A DNA stretch of 64,000 nucleotides, from NCBI GenBank assembly GCA_000961655.1, contig LADR01000065.1:62001-126000 (forward strand). Direction: 5' to 3'. A program made the position numbers and the translations under genes. Origin of the DNA: Desulfatitalea sp. BRH_c12 (GTDB taxonomy: Bacteria > Desulfobacterota > Desulfobacteria > Desulfobacterales > Desulfosarcinaceae). The notes under the pieces are model-generated. The model was not told the origin of the DNA, made no database searches, and saw nothing but the letters and a program-made list of their open reading frames with translations. This document shows, in pieces, positions 25,709-34,494 of this stretch. Every line of letters starts with the position of its first letter. The first letter of the stretch is position 1.

Positions 25709-25972
25709 TTAAGTGTGCTTAATTTTACACATGTCCCCTTGTTCGGGGGGCATGTAGAACGAATGGTTCTGGAATGCGTCTGAATGTGCATTCGGACATA
25801 CGGCATACGGGCAAACGTATTGGGGATTGTCCGTCCGGTAAAAAGGATCCAGTGTAATCGTTGAACCGGGAAAACATTTGCAGTTCCCGGTCTTGCGGTG
25901 CAGGATCTTAAAAGTGATGGCAGCGTGAGAAGTGGCCGAACTAATCCGTGTCGGTGGCAGCAGCTTGGCCAT
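25709..25972 (-). CDS. Possible small cysteine-rich protein (uncertain)
   Basis: An 87-codon frame in the otherwise gene-free interval 25608-26062. The product has CKCFPG near 32, a CPYAVCPN motif near 54 and a final MCKIKHT, the sort of Cys spacing seen in small metal-binding proteins. Against it, there is only a weak ribosome-binding site, no family is recognised, and the bases ACATGTCCCC..GGGGGGCATGT inside it form a palindrome that could be a regulatory structure. It is offered as a low-confidence candidate; the remainder of the interval shows nothing clear. Confidence 0.25.
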   Translation of the reverse strand: MAKLLPPTRISSATSHAAITFKILHRKTGNCKCFPGSTITLDPFYRTDNPQYVCPYAVCPNAHSDAFQNHSFYMPPEQGDMCKIKHT

Positions 25973-26062
25973 TGCGCACCATCACCGATGATGACTATAT
26001 TGGTTTAATCGCGATAGAGAAAGGTTCCATACCAGGGTTGCGACAGGGTCGCAAGGAAATAT

Positions 26063-26989
26063 ATGGCTATGAATAGTGCAGAATTTCTTCAAAAAACGAT
26101 TGCCAAAGAGGTAGGCTGTTCAGGAATCGGCCTGCATTCAGGCAAAACCGTCCACATGCGTATCAAGCCGGCGCCCGTCAATCACGGCATCCGGTTCGCG
26201 CGAACCGATTTGCCCAACCGCCCGAGCGTGGCGGCACGTTTTAACAAGGTGGTGGATACAAGCTTGGCAACGGTCATTGGTGACGAAGGCTTTATCGTTT
26301 CCACCATCGAACATTTGATGGCGGCGTTTTCCGGTTTGGCCATCGATAATGCCATCGTAGAGGCAGATGCCTACGAATTGCCCATGATGGACGGCAGCGC
26401 TGGTCCATTCGTACACTTCATCAAATCGGCCGGCCTTCAAATTCAGTCGGCGCCGCGCATCTTTTTCGTCGTTAATGAGCCCATAGAACTGGAAGAGAAC
26501 GACAAATTTGTCGGGATCTACCCGGCGCCTCATTATCGTGTGACCTGCACGATCGCGTTCGATCACAGCCCCGTAATTCAGACCCAGACCCATGATCTGA
26601 TCGTCACCCCGCAGCGTTTTGAGAAGGAAGTCGCCAAAGCGCGCACTTTCTGCTTTTTGCAGGAAGTGGAATATATGCAAAAATTTGGCTTGGCCCAAGG
26701 CGGGTCGCTGGAAAATGCCATTGTCATCGACGGGGATCATATATTGAATGAGGAAGGCTTGCGGTTCAAAAACGAATTCGTGCGGCATAAATTGCTCGAT
26801 TGCATCGGCGACTTTTCCTTGATCGGGCTGCCCATTATGGGGCATGTGGTTGCCAGGCGATCGGGACACGCGTTCAACCATGCTTTTCTCGAAAAATTTT
26901 TTCTTGAAAAAGGTTCTTGGCAAACCCGTACCGTGGAGACCCCGAACGGGTGGCCGACCGGCGCCGCCTTGAAACAACTTGCCAATTGA
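26063..26989 (+). CDS. lpxC: UDP-3-O-acyl-N-acetylglucosamine deacetylase
   Basis: A 308-residue zinc enzyme for the committed step of lipid A synthesis, so the organism has a lipopolysaccharide outer membrane. Seen: the QKTIAKEVGCSGIGLHSGK start, zinc ligand His in IEHLMAAFSGLAIDN near 90, ARTFCFLQEVE near 193, and the second zinc region RHKLLDCIGDFSLIG with GHVVARRSGHAFNH near 270. Length is typical. It leads a set reading lpxC, DUF4390, ntrY, ntrX, rsmD and coaD on the plus strand with short gaps. Confidence 0.97.
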   Translation: MAMNSAEFLQKTIAKEVGCSGIGLHSGKTVHMRIKPAPVNHGIRFARTDLPNRPSVAARFNKVVDTSLATVIGDEGFIVSTIEHLMAAFSGLAIDNAIVEADAYELPMMDGSAGPFVHFIKSAGLQIQSAPRIFFVVNEPIELEENDKFVGIYPAPHYRVTCTIAFDHSPVIQTQTHDLIVTPQRFEKEVAKARTFCFLQEVEYMQKFGLAQGGSLENAIVIDGDHILNEEGLRFKNEFVRHKLLDCIGDFSLIGLPIMGHVVARRSGHAFNHAFLEKFFLEKGSWQTRTVETPNGWPTGAALKQLAN

Positions 26990-27053
26990 ATCCCGTTCAA
27001 CTATGATGTCCCGGTTTACACCTGTGCCGCATTTAACTTAACACTCTGACATC

Positions 27054-27620
27054 ATGAAAAAAAGAGGCATGCGTTGTTTGGCATTGATTCTCGTCGGGCT
27101 GCTCGCGCTGCCACCGCTGAGCTTTGCGCAAAACGCGAAATTGACCAACATCATCGTCACCAATACACAGGATGATCTGCTTCTTTATCTATCCGTTAAA
27201 AACGCGTTTCCTCCCGAAATAGAGGAGACGATTAAAAGCGGCGTTCCAGCCGCTTTTTCATTTTATATCAATTTGTACCAAGTTCGCAGTTTCTGGCCGG
27301 ATAAGGAAGTGGTCGAATTGGATGTGACGCACCTTATCAAGTATGACAATCTGAAAAAAGAGTACATGGTAACGCGATCCTGGGAGGGCGAGCGGCCGAC
27401 GGCCGTCGAATCCTTCGAGGAAGCCCAAATGTTGATGACGGAAATTGATGCCATGGCCATTGCCTCGTTGCAACTGCTGGAAAAAAATAAACAGTACCAG
27501 ATTCGCGCCAAAGCCAAGCTGAGCAAGTTGACCCTGCCGTTTTACCTGCATTATGTGCTGTTTTTTGTTTCATTGTGGGATTTCGAGACCGATTGGTATA
27601 CGATTGATTTTATCTATTAA
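27054..27620 (+). CDS. DUF4390 domain-containing exported protein
   Basis: A 188-residue protein with a signal peptide (residues 1-25, MKKRGMRCLALILVGLLALP then LSFAQ). The mature part, beginning LTNIIVTNTQDDLLLYLSVKNAFPPEIEETI, matches DUF4390, a family found upstream of NtrY-type kinases in proteobacteria. It ends DWYTIDFIY. It is probably periplasmic and could act as an input to the kinase encoded 32 bases downstream; that role is inferred from gene order. Confidence 0.85.
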   Translation: MKKRGMRCLALILVGLLALPPLSFAQNAKLTNIIVTNTQDDLLLYLSVKNAFPPEIEETIKSGVPAAFSFYINLYQVRSFWPDKEVVELDVTHLIKYDNLKKEYMVTRSWEGERPTAVESFEEAQMLMTEIDAMAIASLQLLEKNKQYQIRAKAKLSKLTLPFYLHYVLFFVSLWDFETDWYTIDFIY

Positions 27621-27652
27621 TTGCCGGTACCCAAGCTATTCTTGCCGAGGAT

Positions 27653-29884
27653 ATGATCCGTTCAGAGCATAAAATCATGGCCACGCTTCCGGTCGAAGAG
27701 AAACGGCGAAGAAAAAGAGAAATCATTCTCATCGTCGCTATTATTCCGATAGTGATCTTTCTGGCTTGGATCCTCAATCGAAATTTATACCTGAGAGCCG
27801 ATTTTCCGGTATCCAATCAGATATTGATGTTCATCCTGATCAATATCAATCTCCTGCTTTTGCTGCTGCTTATCTTCCTTGTGTTCCGCAACCTGGTCAA
27901 GCTCTTGTATGATCGAAAGCGCAAGGTCCTAGGCGCAAAACTGCGCACGCGGCTGGTCATTGCCTTCGTATCCCTGACCTTGCTGCCGACTACCGTCCTT
28001 TTCCTTTTTTCAATCAGCTTCATTACCAGCAGTATCGATTTCTGGTTCAATGTGCCCGTGGAACAGGCCCTGGAAAATTCTTTGCGCGTGGGACACACGA
28101 TGTATGAGCGTCTTGAAAGGGAAAGCCGTTTTTTATTGGAACGCGTGGCCTATCAGATCGAAAAAAAAGATCTGCTCGCCCCCGGTAAAGAGCAGGCACT
28201 CGCGAACTATATTCAGGTGGTGCAGCGCGAGTTCAGCCTGGACGCCATTGAAGTGTATGCCGTCAATGCCGAAAGAGGCACCTACGCCCTGTCGCCAATA
28301 CTAGAAGATAAGCCGCTTGAAAGGATTGCGGCAGCCGACCTGCTCAAAGTGCATTCCGGTAAAGGCGTTCATACTGTTTCCACCAATTTTAATGCCGGTG
28401 AATTGCTGCGCACGATCGGTTCGGTGCCATACGGCGCCGGTGCCGGACAGGCAAAGGCGTTCATCGCGATCACGGAATTTCTGCCAGCCGAACTTTCCGA
28501 CAGCATGTCTTCGATTGTGCGCGGTTTTGAAGAGTACCGCCAAATTGTGCTGCTGAAGCGGCCGATTCAGACATTTTACTACATTACCCTTTCTGTGGTT
28601 GCGCTGCTGGTGGTTTTTTGCGCGGTGTGGCTTGGCTTTTATCTGGCGCGTACCATTACTATTCCGATCATGCGCCTGGCCGACGGGACACGCCGTGTGG
28701 CCGAAGGGGATTTGAGTTTTGCCCTAGATGTACAGGCCGACGATGAAATCGGCAGTCTGGTGTCTTCGTTCAACAAAATGACCCGCGATTTGCGGATCAG
28801 CCGGGAACAATTAGAGTTGTCCGCCCAGATGCTGCGTGAGCAGAATATAGAAATAGAAGCGCGCCGGCGATACATGGAAATCGTGCTCAAAAACGTTTCC
28901 GCAGGGGTAATCACCTTGGATGCCAAGGGGGTAATCCTGACCTTCAACACCTCTGCCGAGCGGATGCTGGATCTGAGCGCGGCCGACATTCTCAATAAAA
29001 ATGTCACATCGCTGCTGACCGGCCCCCGCCTGAAGCTGGCCGAGGAGATCATTGAAAGGCTTAAGGGCAGCCAGCAAAGCGCCACGGAAATTCCTTTGCG
29101 TCTGGCCATTGCGGGCCGCCCGCGCAGTTTCATTGCGTATATCAATGCCCTCAAGGATGAAGCCGGTCAGCATGTCGGCATCGTGATGGTCATCGATGAT
29201 CTCACGGAATTGGAAAAGGCCCAGCGAATGGCCGCCTGGCGCGAGGTGGCGCGACGCATCGCCCATGAGGTCAAGAACCCTCTGACGCCCATCAGTCTGT
29301 CCGCCCAGCGCCTGAAGCGCAAATACTCCCAGATTATCGATGAGCCGGTATTCGATGAATGTACCCAGATGATCATCAACCATGTGGAATTGATTCGCAA
29401 CCTGGTCAATGAATTTTCCGCTTTTGCGCGATTTCCCACCGCGGATCCCAAACCTTGTGATTTGCCGCCGATCATCGAAGAAACCATTGCTTTGTATAAA
29501 GAGGGCCATCCGAATATTGACTTCCGGATACATATACAGGATGCTGTGCCCATGATGAATCTGGATCGCCAGCAGATCAAGCAAGCCATGATCAATCTGG
29601 TGGATAACGCTGTTTCGGCCATTCGCGTACAAGGCACGATCAGTATTTTGGTGTCGCACGACACCATTCTCAAAATGGTCCGCGTCGAAGTGGCCGATGA
29701 TGGCATCGGGATCACCACCGAAGACAAAATCCGGCTGTTCGAACCGAATTTTTCAACCAAAAAAACCGGTATGGGACTTGGCCTGACAATCGTCAACAGT
29801 ATTGTCAGCGACCATGGCGGCATGATCAGCGTGCGGGACAACCCTCCGCGTGGTGCCAAATTCGTCATCGAACTGCCGGTTTGA
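27653..29884 (+). CDS. ntrY: NtrY-like membrane sensor histidine kinase
   Basis: A 743-residue kinase. Three or more transmembrane segments lie within residues 22-135, followed by an extracytoplasmic sensing region, another membrane helix near 305-325, HAMP (about 325-378), PAS (about 402-512), HisKA with RRIAHEVKNPLTPISLSAQR (His near 537), and HATPase with DNAVSAIRVQG, ADDGIGI and TGMGLGLTIV. NtrY proteins phosphorylate NtrX in nitrogen or envelope regulation. It is followed after 43 bases by ntrX. The lpxC and DUF4390 neighbours suggest a cell-envelope link, but the signal cannot be read from the sequence. Confidence 0.93.
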   Translation: MIRSEHKIMATLPVEEKRRRKREIILIVAIIPIVIFLAWILNRNLYLRADFPVSNQILMFILININLLLLLLLIFLVFRNLVKLLYDRKRKVLGAKLRTRLVIAFVSLTLLPTTVLFLFSISFITSSIDFWFNVPVEQALENSLRVGHTMYERLERESRFLLERVAYQIEKKDLLAPGKEQALANYIQVVQREFSLDAIEVYAVNAERGTYALSPILEDKPLERIAAADLLKVHSGKGVHTVSTNFNAGELLRTIGSVPYGAGAGQAKAFIAITEFLPAELSDSMSSIVRGFEEYRQIVLLKRPIQTFYYITLSVVALLVVFCAVWLGFYLARTITIPIMRLADGTRRVAEGDLSFALDVQADDEIGSLVSSFNKMTRDLRISREQLELSAQMLREQNIEIEARRRYMEIVLKNVSAGVITLDAKGVILTFNTSAERMLDLSAADILNKNVTSLLTGPRLKLAEEIIERLKGSQQSATEIPLRLAIAGRPRSFIAYINALKDEAGQHVGIVMVIDDLTELEKAQRMAAWREVARRIAHEVKNPLTPISLSAQRLKRKYSQIIDEPVFDECTQMIINHVELIRNLVNEFSAFARFPTADPKPCDLPPIIEETIALYKEGHPNIDFRIHIQDAVPMMNLDRQQIKQAMINLVDNAVSAIRVQGTISILVSHDTILKMVRVEVADDGIGITTEDKIRLFEPNFSTKKTGMGLGLTIVNSIVSDHGGMISVRDNPPRGAKFVIELPV

Positions 29885-29927
29885 CCCGCTCGCATGGGGT
29901 TGGCCTAGAATTCAAAGGAGTTGCCCA

Positions 29928-31295
29928 ATGTTTCCGACTATCATGATCGTGGATGACGAACCCTCCATACTCAGATCCCTGGCGGGACTGCTGACCGATG
30001 AAGGCTTCGAGGTCACCACAGCTTCCAACGGCTATGAGGCCCTTCAGCGTATCGAGGGCGAAGCGCCGGATCTTATTTTGCTGGATATCTGGATGCCGGG
30101 CATCGACGGGCTGGAAACGCTCAAGGAGATCAAGAAGGATAATCCCCATATTCAGGTGATCATGATCACCGGACACGGCACCATCGAAACTGCCGTGCAG
30201 GCGACCAAGTTGGGCGCTTTTGATTTCATAGAAAAACCCCTGGCCATTGAAAGGGTCATCGTGGCCATCAACAATGCCTTGAATTTCCGGCGCCTGGAGG
30301 AAGAAAACCGCTATCTGCGCAGGAAAACCATCGAAAAGCACGCCATCACCGGCAACAGCCCCCAGATCATGGCACTGAAAGAGGCGATCGTCAAAGTGGC
30401 GCCCACTGAAAGCTGGGTGCTGATCAAGGGTGAAAACGGCACAGGTAAAGAGCTGGTCGCCCGCAATATCCACAATCTGAGCCAGCGCGCCGGTAAGCCG
30501 CTGATCGATGTCAATTGTGCCGCTATTCCTGAAGAACTGATTGAGAGCGAGCTTTTCGGCCATGAAAAAGGGGCCTTTACCGGGGCCAACAGTAAAAAGG
30601 TGGGCAAATTCCAGTTGGCGGACAAAGGGACGCTTTTTTTGGATGAAATCGGCGACATGAGCCTGAAAACCCAAGCCAAAATTTTACGCGTTCTGCAGGA
30701 AAAGCAATTTCAGAGCGTCGGCGGTAGTCGCACCATGCAGGTCGATGTGCGGGTGATTGCGGCCACCAACAAAAATCTGGAGGAAGAGATCGCCAAGGGG
30801 CTGTTCAGGGAAGATCTTTATTATCGCCTCAATGTGGTACCCATCGAAGTACCTTCACTTAAAAATCGTGGGCAGGACATTGCCATGCTTGTGGACATTT
30901 TTCTGGAAGAAGCCGCCCACAAGAGCAGAGCACCCAAAAAGAGCATGGCCCCCGAGGCGTTATCCTTATTGAGCCAATATACGTGGCCGGGCAATGTCCG
31001 GGAGTTGAAGAACCTTATCGAACGTCTGGTGATCATGATTTCGGACAAAGAGATTACGGCCGCACACCTGCCCAAGCCTTACAATCCCGGCCGCGTGTCG
31101 GAAGGCGTGCAGGCGTTTGAATCACTGTTCGCGCTTCAGGAACTCAAGACTGCGCGCCAGTTATTCGAACATTATTTCATTCGCCGCAAGTTGACTGAAA
31201 ATGAAAACAACATCACCCATACCGCCAAATGCATCGGGGTCGAGCGCAGCTACCTGCACCGGCGCATCAAGCGGCTGGAAAAGGATAAGCTTTAG
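29928..31295 (+). CDS. ntrX: NtrX-like sigma-54-dependent response regulator
   Basis: A 455-residue activator. The receiver domain (1-120) has the acidic pair at D9-D10 and the phosphoacceptor D53 in LILLDIWMPG. The AAA+ domain has Walker A GENGTGKELVARNIH near 168, the sigma-54 contact loop GAFTGA near 217, Walker B GTLFLDEIGDM near 235 and a GNVRELKN arginine-finger region. A Fis-type helix-turn-helix ends the protein (TAKCIGVERSYLHRRIKR). Intact GAFTGA means it can drive sigma-54 transcription. AAAGGAG precedes the ATG at 29928. It is the partner of ntrY. Confidence 0.95.
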   Translation: MFPTIMIVDDEPSILRSLAGLLTDEGFEVTTASNGYEALQRIEGEAPDLILLDIWMPGIDGLETLKEIKKDNPHIQVIMITGHGTIETAVQATKLGAFDFIEKPLAIERVIVAINNALNFRRLEEENRYLRRKTIEKHAITGNSPQIMALKEAIVKVAPTESWVLIKGENGTGKELVARNIHNLSQRAGKPLIDVNCAAIPEELIESELFGHEKGAFTGANSKKVGKFQLADKGTLFLDEIGDMSLKTQAKILRVLQEKQFQSVGGSRTMQVDVRVIAATNKNLEEEIAKGLFREDLYYRLNVVPIEVPSLKNRGQDIAMLVDIFLEEAAHKSRAPKKSMAPEALSLLSQYTWPGNVRELKNLIERLVIMISDKEITAAHLPKPYNPGRVSEGVQAFESLFALQELKTARQLFEHYFIRRKLTENENNITHTAKCIGVERSYLHRRIKRLEKDKL

Positions 31296-31320
31296 GCGCT
31301 CCGGCTGAAAGGAACTATAA

Positions 31321-31887
31321 TTGCGCATTATCGGCGGCAGTCTCGGAGGGCGTAAACTGGCTTCGATTCGCGGCATGGCGATTCGCCCGACGGCAGACCG
31401 CGTTCGTGAAGCCGTATTCAATATCCTGGGATCCCAGTCGCGGGAGGCCGTAGTGCTGGATCTGTTTGCCGGCACCGGCGCCTTGGGGCTCGAAGCCCTG
31501 AGCCGGGGTGCACGCCGGACGGTGTTCGTCGACCACGCCGCGCAAGCGATAACGTTGATACGTAAGAATATCGTTTTGTGCCGCATTGAAGACAGTGCCC
31601 ACGTGCTCCAATGGGATATCATTCAAAACCTGCACTGTTTACGGCCCTATCAGGGCGTTTTCGATCTGATCTTCATCGATCCGCCCTACAAGCGGCAAAT
31701 GATCGCCTCTGCGCTGATCCATCTGACCGGAGCCTGTCTGGCATCACCGGGCGCAGTGGCCGTGGCCGAACATGATGCGTCGGAGACGATCCAGTTGCCG
31801 CCCGTGTGGCATCTTACCGATCAGCGTCGGTACGGACACACCGGAATCTCTTTTTTGACCTACCAGCCCTCAAATATTGAAACCTGA
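31321..31887 (+). CDS. rsmD: 16S rRNA (guanine(966)-N(2))-methyltransferase
   Basis: A 188-residue SAM-dependent methyltransferase acting on 30S subunits. It has the family start RIIGGSLGGRKLASI, RPTADRVREAVFNIL near 25, the SAM-binding VLDLFAGTGALGLEALSRGA near 44 and the catalytic FIDPPYKR near 119. The start is a TTG with AAAGGA eight bases upstream and no ATG nearby. It is paired with coaD downstream, as in many bacteria. Confidence 0.95.
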   Translation: MRIIGGSLGGRKLASIRGMAIRPTADRVREAVFNILGSQSREAVVLDLFAGTGALGLEALSRGARRTVFVDHAAQAITLIRKNIVLCRIEDSAHVLQWDIIQNLHCLRPYQGVFDLIFIDPPYKRQMIASALIHLTGACLASPGAVAVAEHDASETIQLPPVWHLTDQRRYGHTGISFLTYQPSNIET

Positions 31888-31926
31888 GCCATTCCATGCT
31901 AGAAAGTCGCAAAGCATCGGCCCCAA

Positions 31927-31955
31927 CGCCGGGCTGTGCCGGAGTCGAAAGCAGA
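31927..31955 (+). repeat. Short dispersed repeat, family A
   Basis: GCCGGGCTGTGCCGGAGTCG then AAAGCAGAC. It lies in the gap between rsmD and coaD. Confidence 0.55.
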
Positions 31956-32004
31956 CAGGGGCCTAATTCTACGCTTGGATGCCGAATTGATACGGAAGGA
32001 GCAT

Positions 32005-32496
32005 ATGCAAAAGATTGCTGTTTATCCCGGTTCTTTTGATCCTGTTACCTATGGGCATATCGATATCGTACAAAGAGGCAGCAGGCTTTTTGACACCATT
32101 ATTGTCGCCATCCTGAACAATCCTGCCAAAAAATCGCTTTTTCCGGTTGAAGACCGGCTTGAAATGCTGCGTGACAGCATGAAGGATATTCCCAATCTGT
32201 CTTTTGATATCTTCAATGGCCTGTTGGTCGATTATGCCAAGAAAAGAGGTGCTCAGGCAATTTTGCGTGGCATGCGGGCCGTTTCCGATTTTGAATATGA
32301 ATTCCAACTCGCTCTGATGAATCGTAAACTCAATCGGGATGTTGAAACGGTCTTCCTCATGACCGGAATGCGCTGGTTTTTCACGAGTTCATCCATCATC
32401 AAAGAGGCGGCTTTGTTTGGGGGCGATATTTCGGACATGGTGCCCCCCAAGGTGAATGAACGGGTCAAGGCAAGATTCAAGCAACTCAAACAGTAG
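32005..32496 (+). CDS. coaD: Phosphopantetheine adenylyltransferase
   Basis: A 163-residue hexameric enzyme of coenzyme A synthesis, adding AMP to 4'-phosphopantetheine. The nucleotidyltransferase motif GSFDPVTYGHIDIV (residues 9-22), LRGMRAVSDFEYEFQ near 87 and the C-terminal TSSSIIKEAA are characteristic. The start at 32005 has GGAAGGAG upstream. A hairpin with GCGCAAAAC/GTTTTGCG arms lies about 40 bases after the stop and could end the transcript. Confidence 0.96.
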   Translation: MQKIAVYPGSFDPVTYGHIDIVQRGSRLFDTIIVAILNNPAKKSLFPVEDRLEMLRDSMKDIPNLSFDIFNGLLVDYAKKRGAQAILRGMRAVSDFEYEFQLALMNRKLNRDVETVFLMTGMRWFFTSSSIIKEAALFGGDISDMVPPKVNERVKARFKQLKQ

Positions 32497-32702
32497 CGCA
32501 ATGTACACAGGTTGTGCTGCGTGTCCTTGAGTATGGCGCAAAACGTCCGGCATGTTTTGCGTCATTCTGCGTTTTTGGTCTCTGTGGGGTAGCGCGTGCG
32601 ACAATTACGGGGGGTGTAAATAGGCAGTCCTGCTCTGCCCTGGCCGATGACTCGAGCGCAGATAGCACGCTTCAGCAAACGACTTGGTTGTTAGTACCCG
32701 AT

Positions 32703-33437
32703 TTACCCGCGCGCAGTGTCGCGTTTACGTCGGGATTTCTGGTCGGTGCCCAATCGGCCCATGACCGCCCCGAGGACCGATTCCACAGCCGCCGCAACCG
32801 ATAAGTGCCCAGTATTGATGATCATATCGTAATGCATCGGATCGCAGATATCGGCATTAAAGGATTGACGCACGAACGCGCGTCGCCGGTTATCACGGAT
32901 AAGGACGCGGCGTTTGGCGATATCGCTGAAAACGCCGAAACGGCTGGCCACGTTTTCAATTCGCATCTCCAATGGCGCGATGACGCGTACCGCAAAACGA
33001 TCCTTGGGAGGGATGATGAAATTGGCGCCCCGGCCGACAATCACGGCTCGGCCATGCTTACCGATGGTGCCGACCACCTTCATCAAGTATTCCAGGTAGA
33101 TGTTCGGATGAATGTATTGTTCCTTGATCACCGAGGCAATGAAATCCTGAACGCCGGAAAGCCGCTCTTTTTCCAGCGATTCCACCACGGTTGTGCTGAT
33201 ATGGGCGCTTTCGGCGATCTTGTGAATCATATCGCGATGAAAAAAATCGAACCCAAGCCGCTGGGCGATCTGTTCGGCGATGAGACAGCCGCCGCTGCCT
33301 GGCTCCATGCACAACGTGATGACCGGAATATGCCCCTTTTTCTTGTATTCATCCGACTTAGAAAGGGTTTGCCACCGTTTGATCTGGTTTTCGACAAACG
33401 TTTCAACCGAAAATTGCTCGCGTTCTATCTCTTCCAT
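32703..33437 (-). CDS. Cytidylate kinase-like family protein (F0 operon member)
   Basis: A 244-residue protein of the cytidylate kinase-like family (PF13189 type). The P-loop region reads TLCMEPGSGGCLIAEQIAQRLG near residue 44, a variant of the usual ISRQxGSGG start, then HRDMIHKIAESAHI, RAVIVGRGANFI near 130, VRVIAPLEMRI and the nucleoside-site DICDPMHYDMIINTGHL. True CMP kinase activity is unproven in this family. The start at 33437 lies 17 bases after the ATP synthase b subunit stop, so it is the last gene of the F0 operon. A related gene lies at 37618-38232 on the opposite strand. Confidence 0.85.
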   Translation of the reverse strand: MEEIEREQFSVETFVENQIKRWQTLSKSDEYKKKGHIPVITLCMEPGSGGCLIAEQIAQRLGFDFFHRDMIHKIAESAHISTTVVESLEKERLSGVQDFIASVIKEQYIHPNIYLEYLMKVVGTIGKHGRAVIVGRGANFIIPPKDRFAVRVIAPLEMRIENVASRFGVFSDIAKRRVLIRDNRRRAFVRQSFNADICDPMHYDMIINTGHLSVAAAVESVLGAVMGRLGTDQKSRRKRDTARG

Positions 33438-33454
33438 GTTATTGAACCTTCTTC

Positions 33455-34030
33455 TTATTTGGCTGCAGCATCCAGCCACTGGGCAACCAGGTGCTCTTGA
33501 TTCTGGGGCGTTATGCGCCGTTGAACGCTTACCGCGGCCATATCCGCGGCCATATCGATCATTTCCGTGCGAAACCGCTGTGTGAGTTCTTTGATTCCGA
33601 TTTCGATCTTGAAGCGCGCGCTTTCCAACAAAATACGGCTCTCATTCTGCGCCTCGGCGATCAGTTCCTCCTTGCGGCGTTGACCCTGGGCAATGATTTT
33701 CTCTTTGATCACCTCCAACCGCTTCTGTCCGAGTGCGAGCTGGTGATGAATTTCCGAGATTTGCAGTTCCATCCCCCGCTTTTCTTCTTCCAGCTTGTGG
33801 ATCGAACCCGCTACTTCTTCTTTTTTGTCTTTGAGAAACCCGACGATCGGCCGGCGCGCATACTTGATAATCAAACCCGCCAGAATACCAAAGTTGACCC
33901 ATCGCATGATCGCGCTGAAATCGGCACGTGTAAAACCCGCTGGATCCTGGGCCAAAACATCGGAGACCATGAGGCAGGTGACGACCAACGCCGTGGCTAA
34001 AATTTTCGGAAACAGGGGAAAGCGGTTCAT
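33455..34030 (-). CDS. atpF: ATP synthase F0 subunit b
   Basis: A 191-residue peripheral-stalk subunit. An N-terminal hydrophobic stretch with AQDP resembles a signal peptide, followed by one membrane helix (WVNFGILAGLIIKYA near 45-59), a proline and glycine turn, then a long charged coiled coil (about 70-175, VAGSIHKLEEEKRGMELQ onward) that contacts F1. The signal-like start is common in b subunits of this lineage. It overlaps the upstream b' gene by ATGA. The F1 partners (delta, alpha, gamma, beta, epsilon) are not in this window. Confidence 0.92.
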   Translation of the reverse strand: MNRFPLFPKILATALVVTCLMVSDVLAQDPAGFTRADFSAIMRWVNFGILAGLIIKYARRPIVGFLKDKKEEVAGSIHKLEEEKRGMELQISEIHHQLALGQKRLEVIKEKIIAQGQRRKEELIAEAQNESRILLESARFKIEIGIKELTQRFRTEMIDMAADMAAVSVQRRITPQNQEHLVAQWLDAAAK

Positions 34031-34476
34031 GTTTTTAACTCCAGCAAGCGTGCGGCCATGCGTTCTCCGATCGCCTCGGCTTCCGCTTTCATCTCTTCGC
34101 GAGCGGCGGCTAAACGGAGGGCAGCCTCTTCTTGAGCCTTGGTTTTAAGCCGATCGATTTCCGCGCGGGTTTGGTCAACGATCTCGGCCGCCGTTTGTTT
34201 TGCGGAGGCTTCGATATCCTCGCGAATCTTGTGGGCCGTCTCGCGGGCATGCGCATCGTCGGATTCGATTTGTTGCTGAATCTCCAAGTGCTCCTCACGC
34301 GCTTCGTCAATATCATCCTTGATCCGGGTGAGCAAGCGCTCTCTTTCCTCCATGATGCGCATCAGTGGGCGCAGCATGATCCGGTGCAGCAGCACCAGGA
34401 AAAGAAGAAACGAGAGCAACTGAAAAACCATGGTCGCATTGATACTGATCAAGGCTATGGATTCAATAATTCTCAC
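34027..34476 (-). CDS. atpF': ATP synthase F0 subunit b'
   Basis: A 149-residue second stalk subunit. One membrane helix (residues 16-33, MVFQLLSFLLFLVLLHRI) is followed by RPLMRIMEERERLLTRIKDDI and a continuous coiled coil rich in Glu, Arg and Ala to the end. Having b and b' together is typical of photosynthetic and desulfobacterial synthases and means a heterodimeric stalk. The start is GTG at 34476, with GGAG six bases upstream. It overlaps atpF. Confidence 0.92.
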   Translation of the reverse strand: MRIIESIALISINATMVFQLLSFLLFLVLLHRIMLRPLMRIMEERERLLTRIKDDIDEAREEHLEIQQQIESDDAHARETAHKIREDIEASAKQTAAEIVDQTRAEIDRLKTKAQEEAALRLAAAREEMKAEAEAIGERMAARLLELKT

Positions 34477-34494
34477 GATGGACTCCAGTCAACC

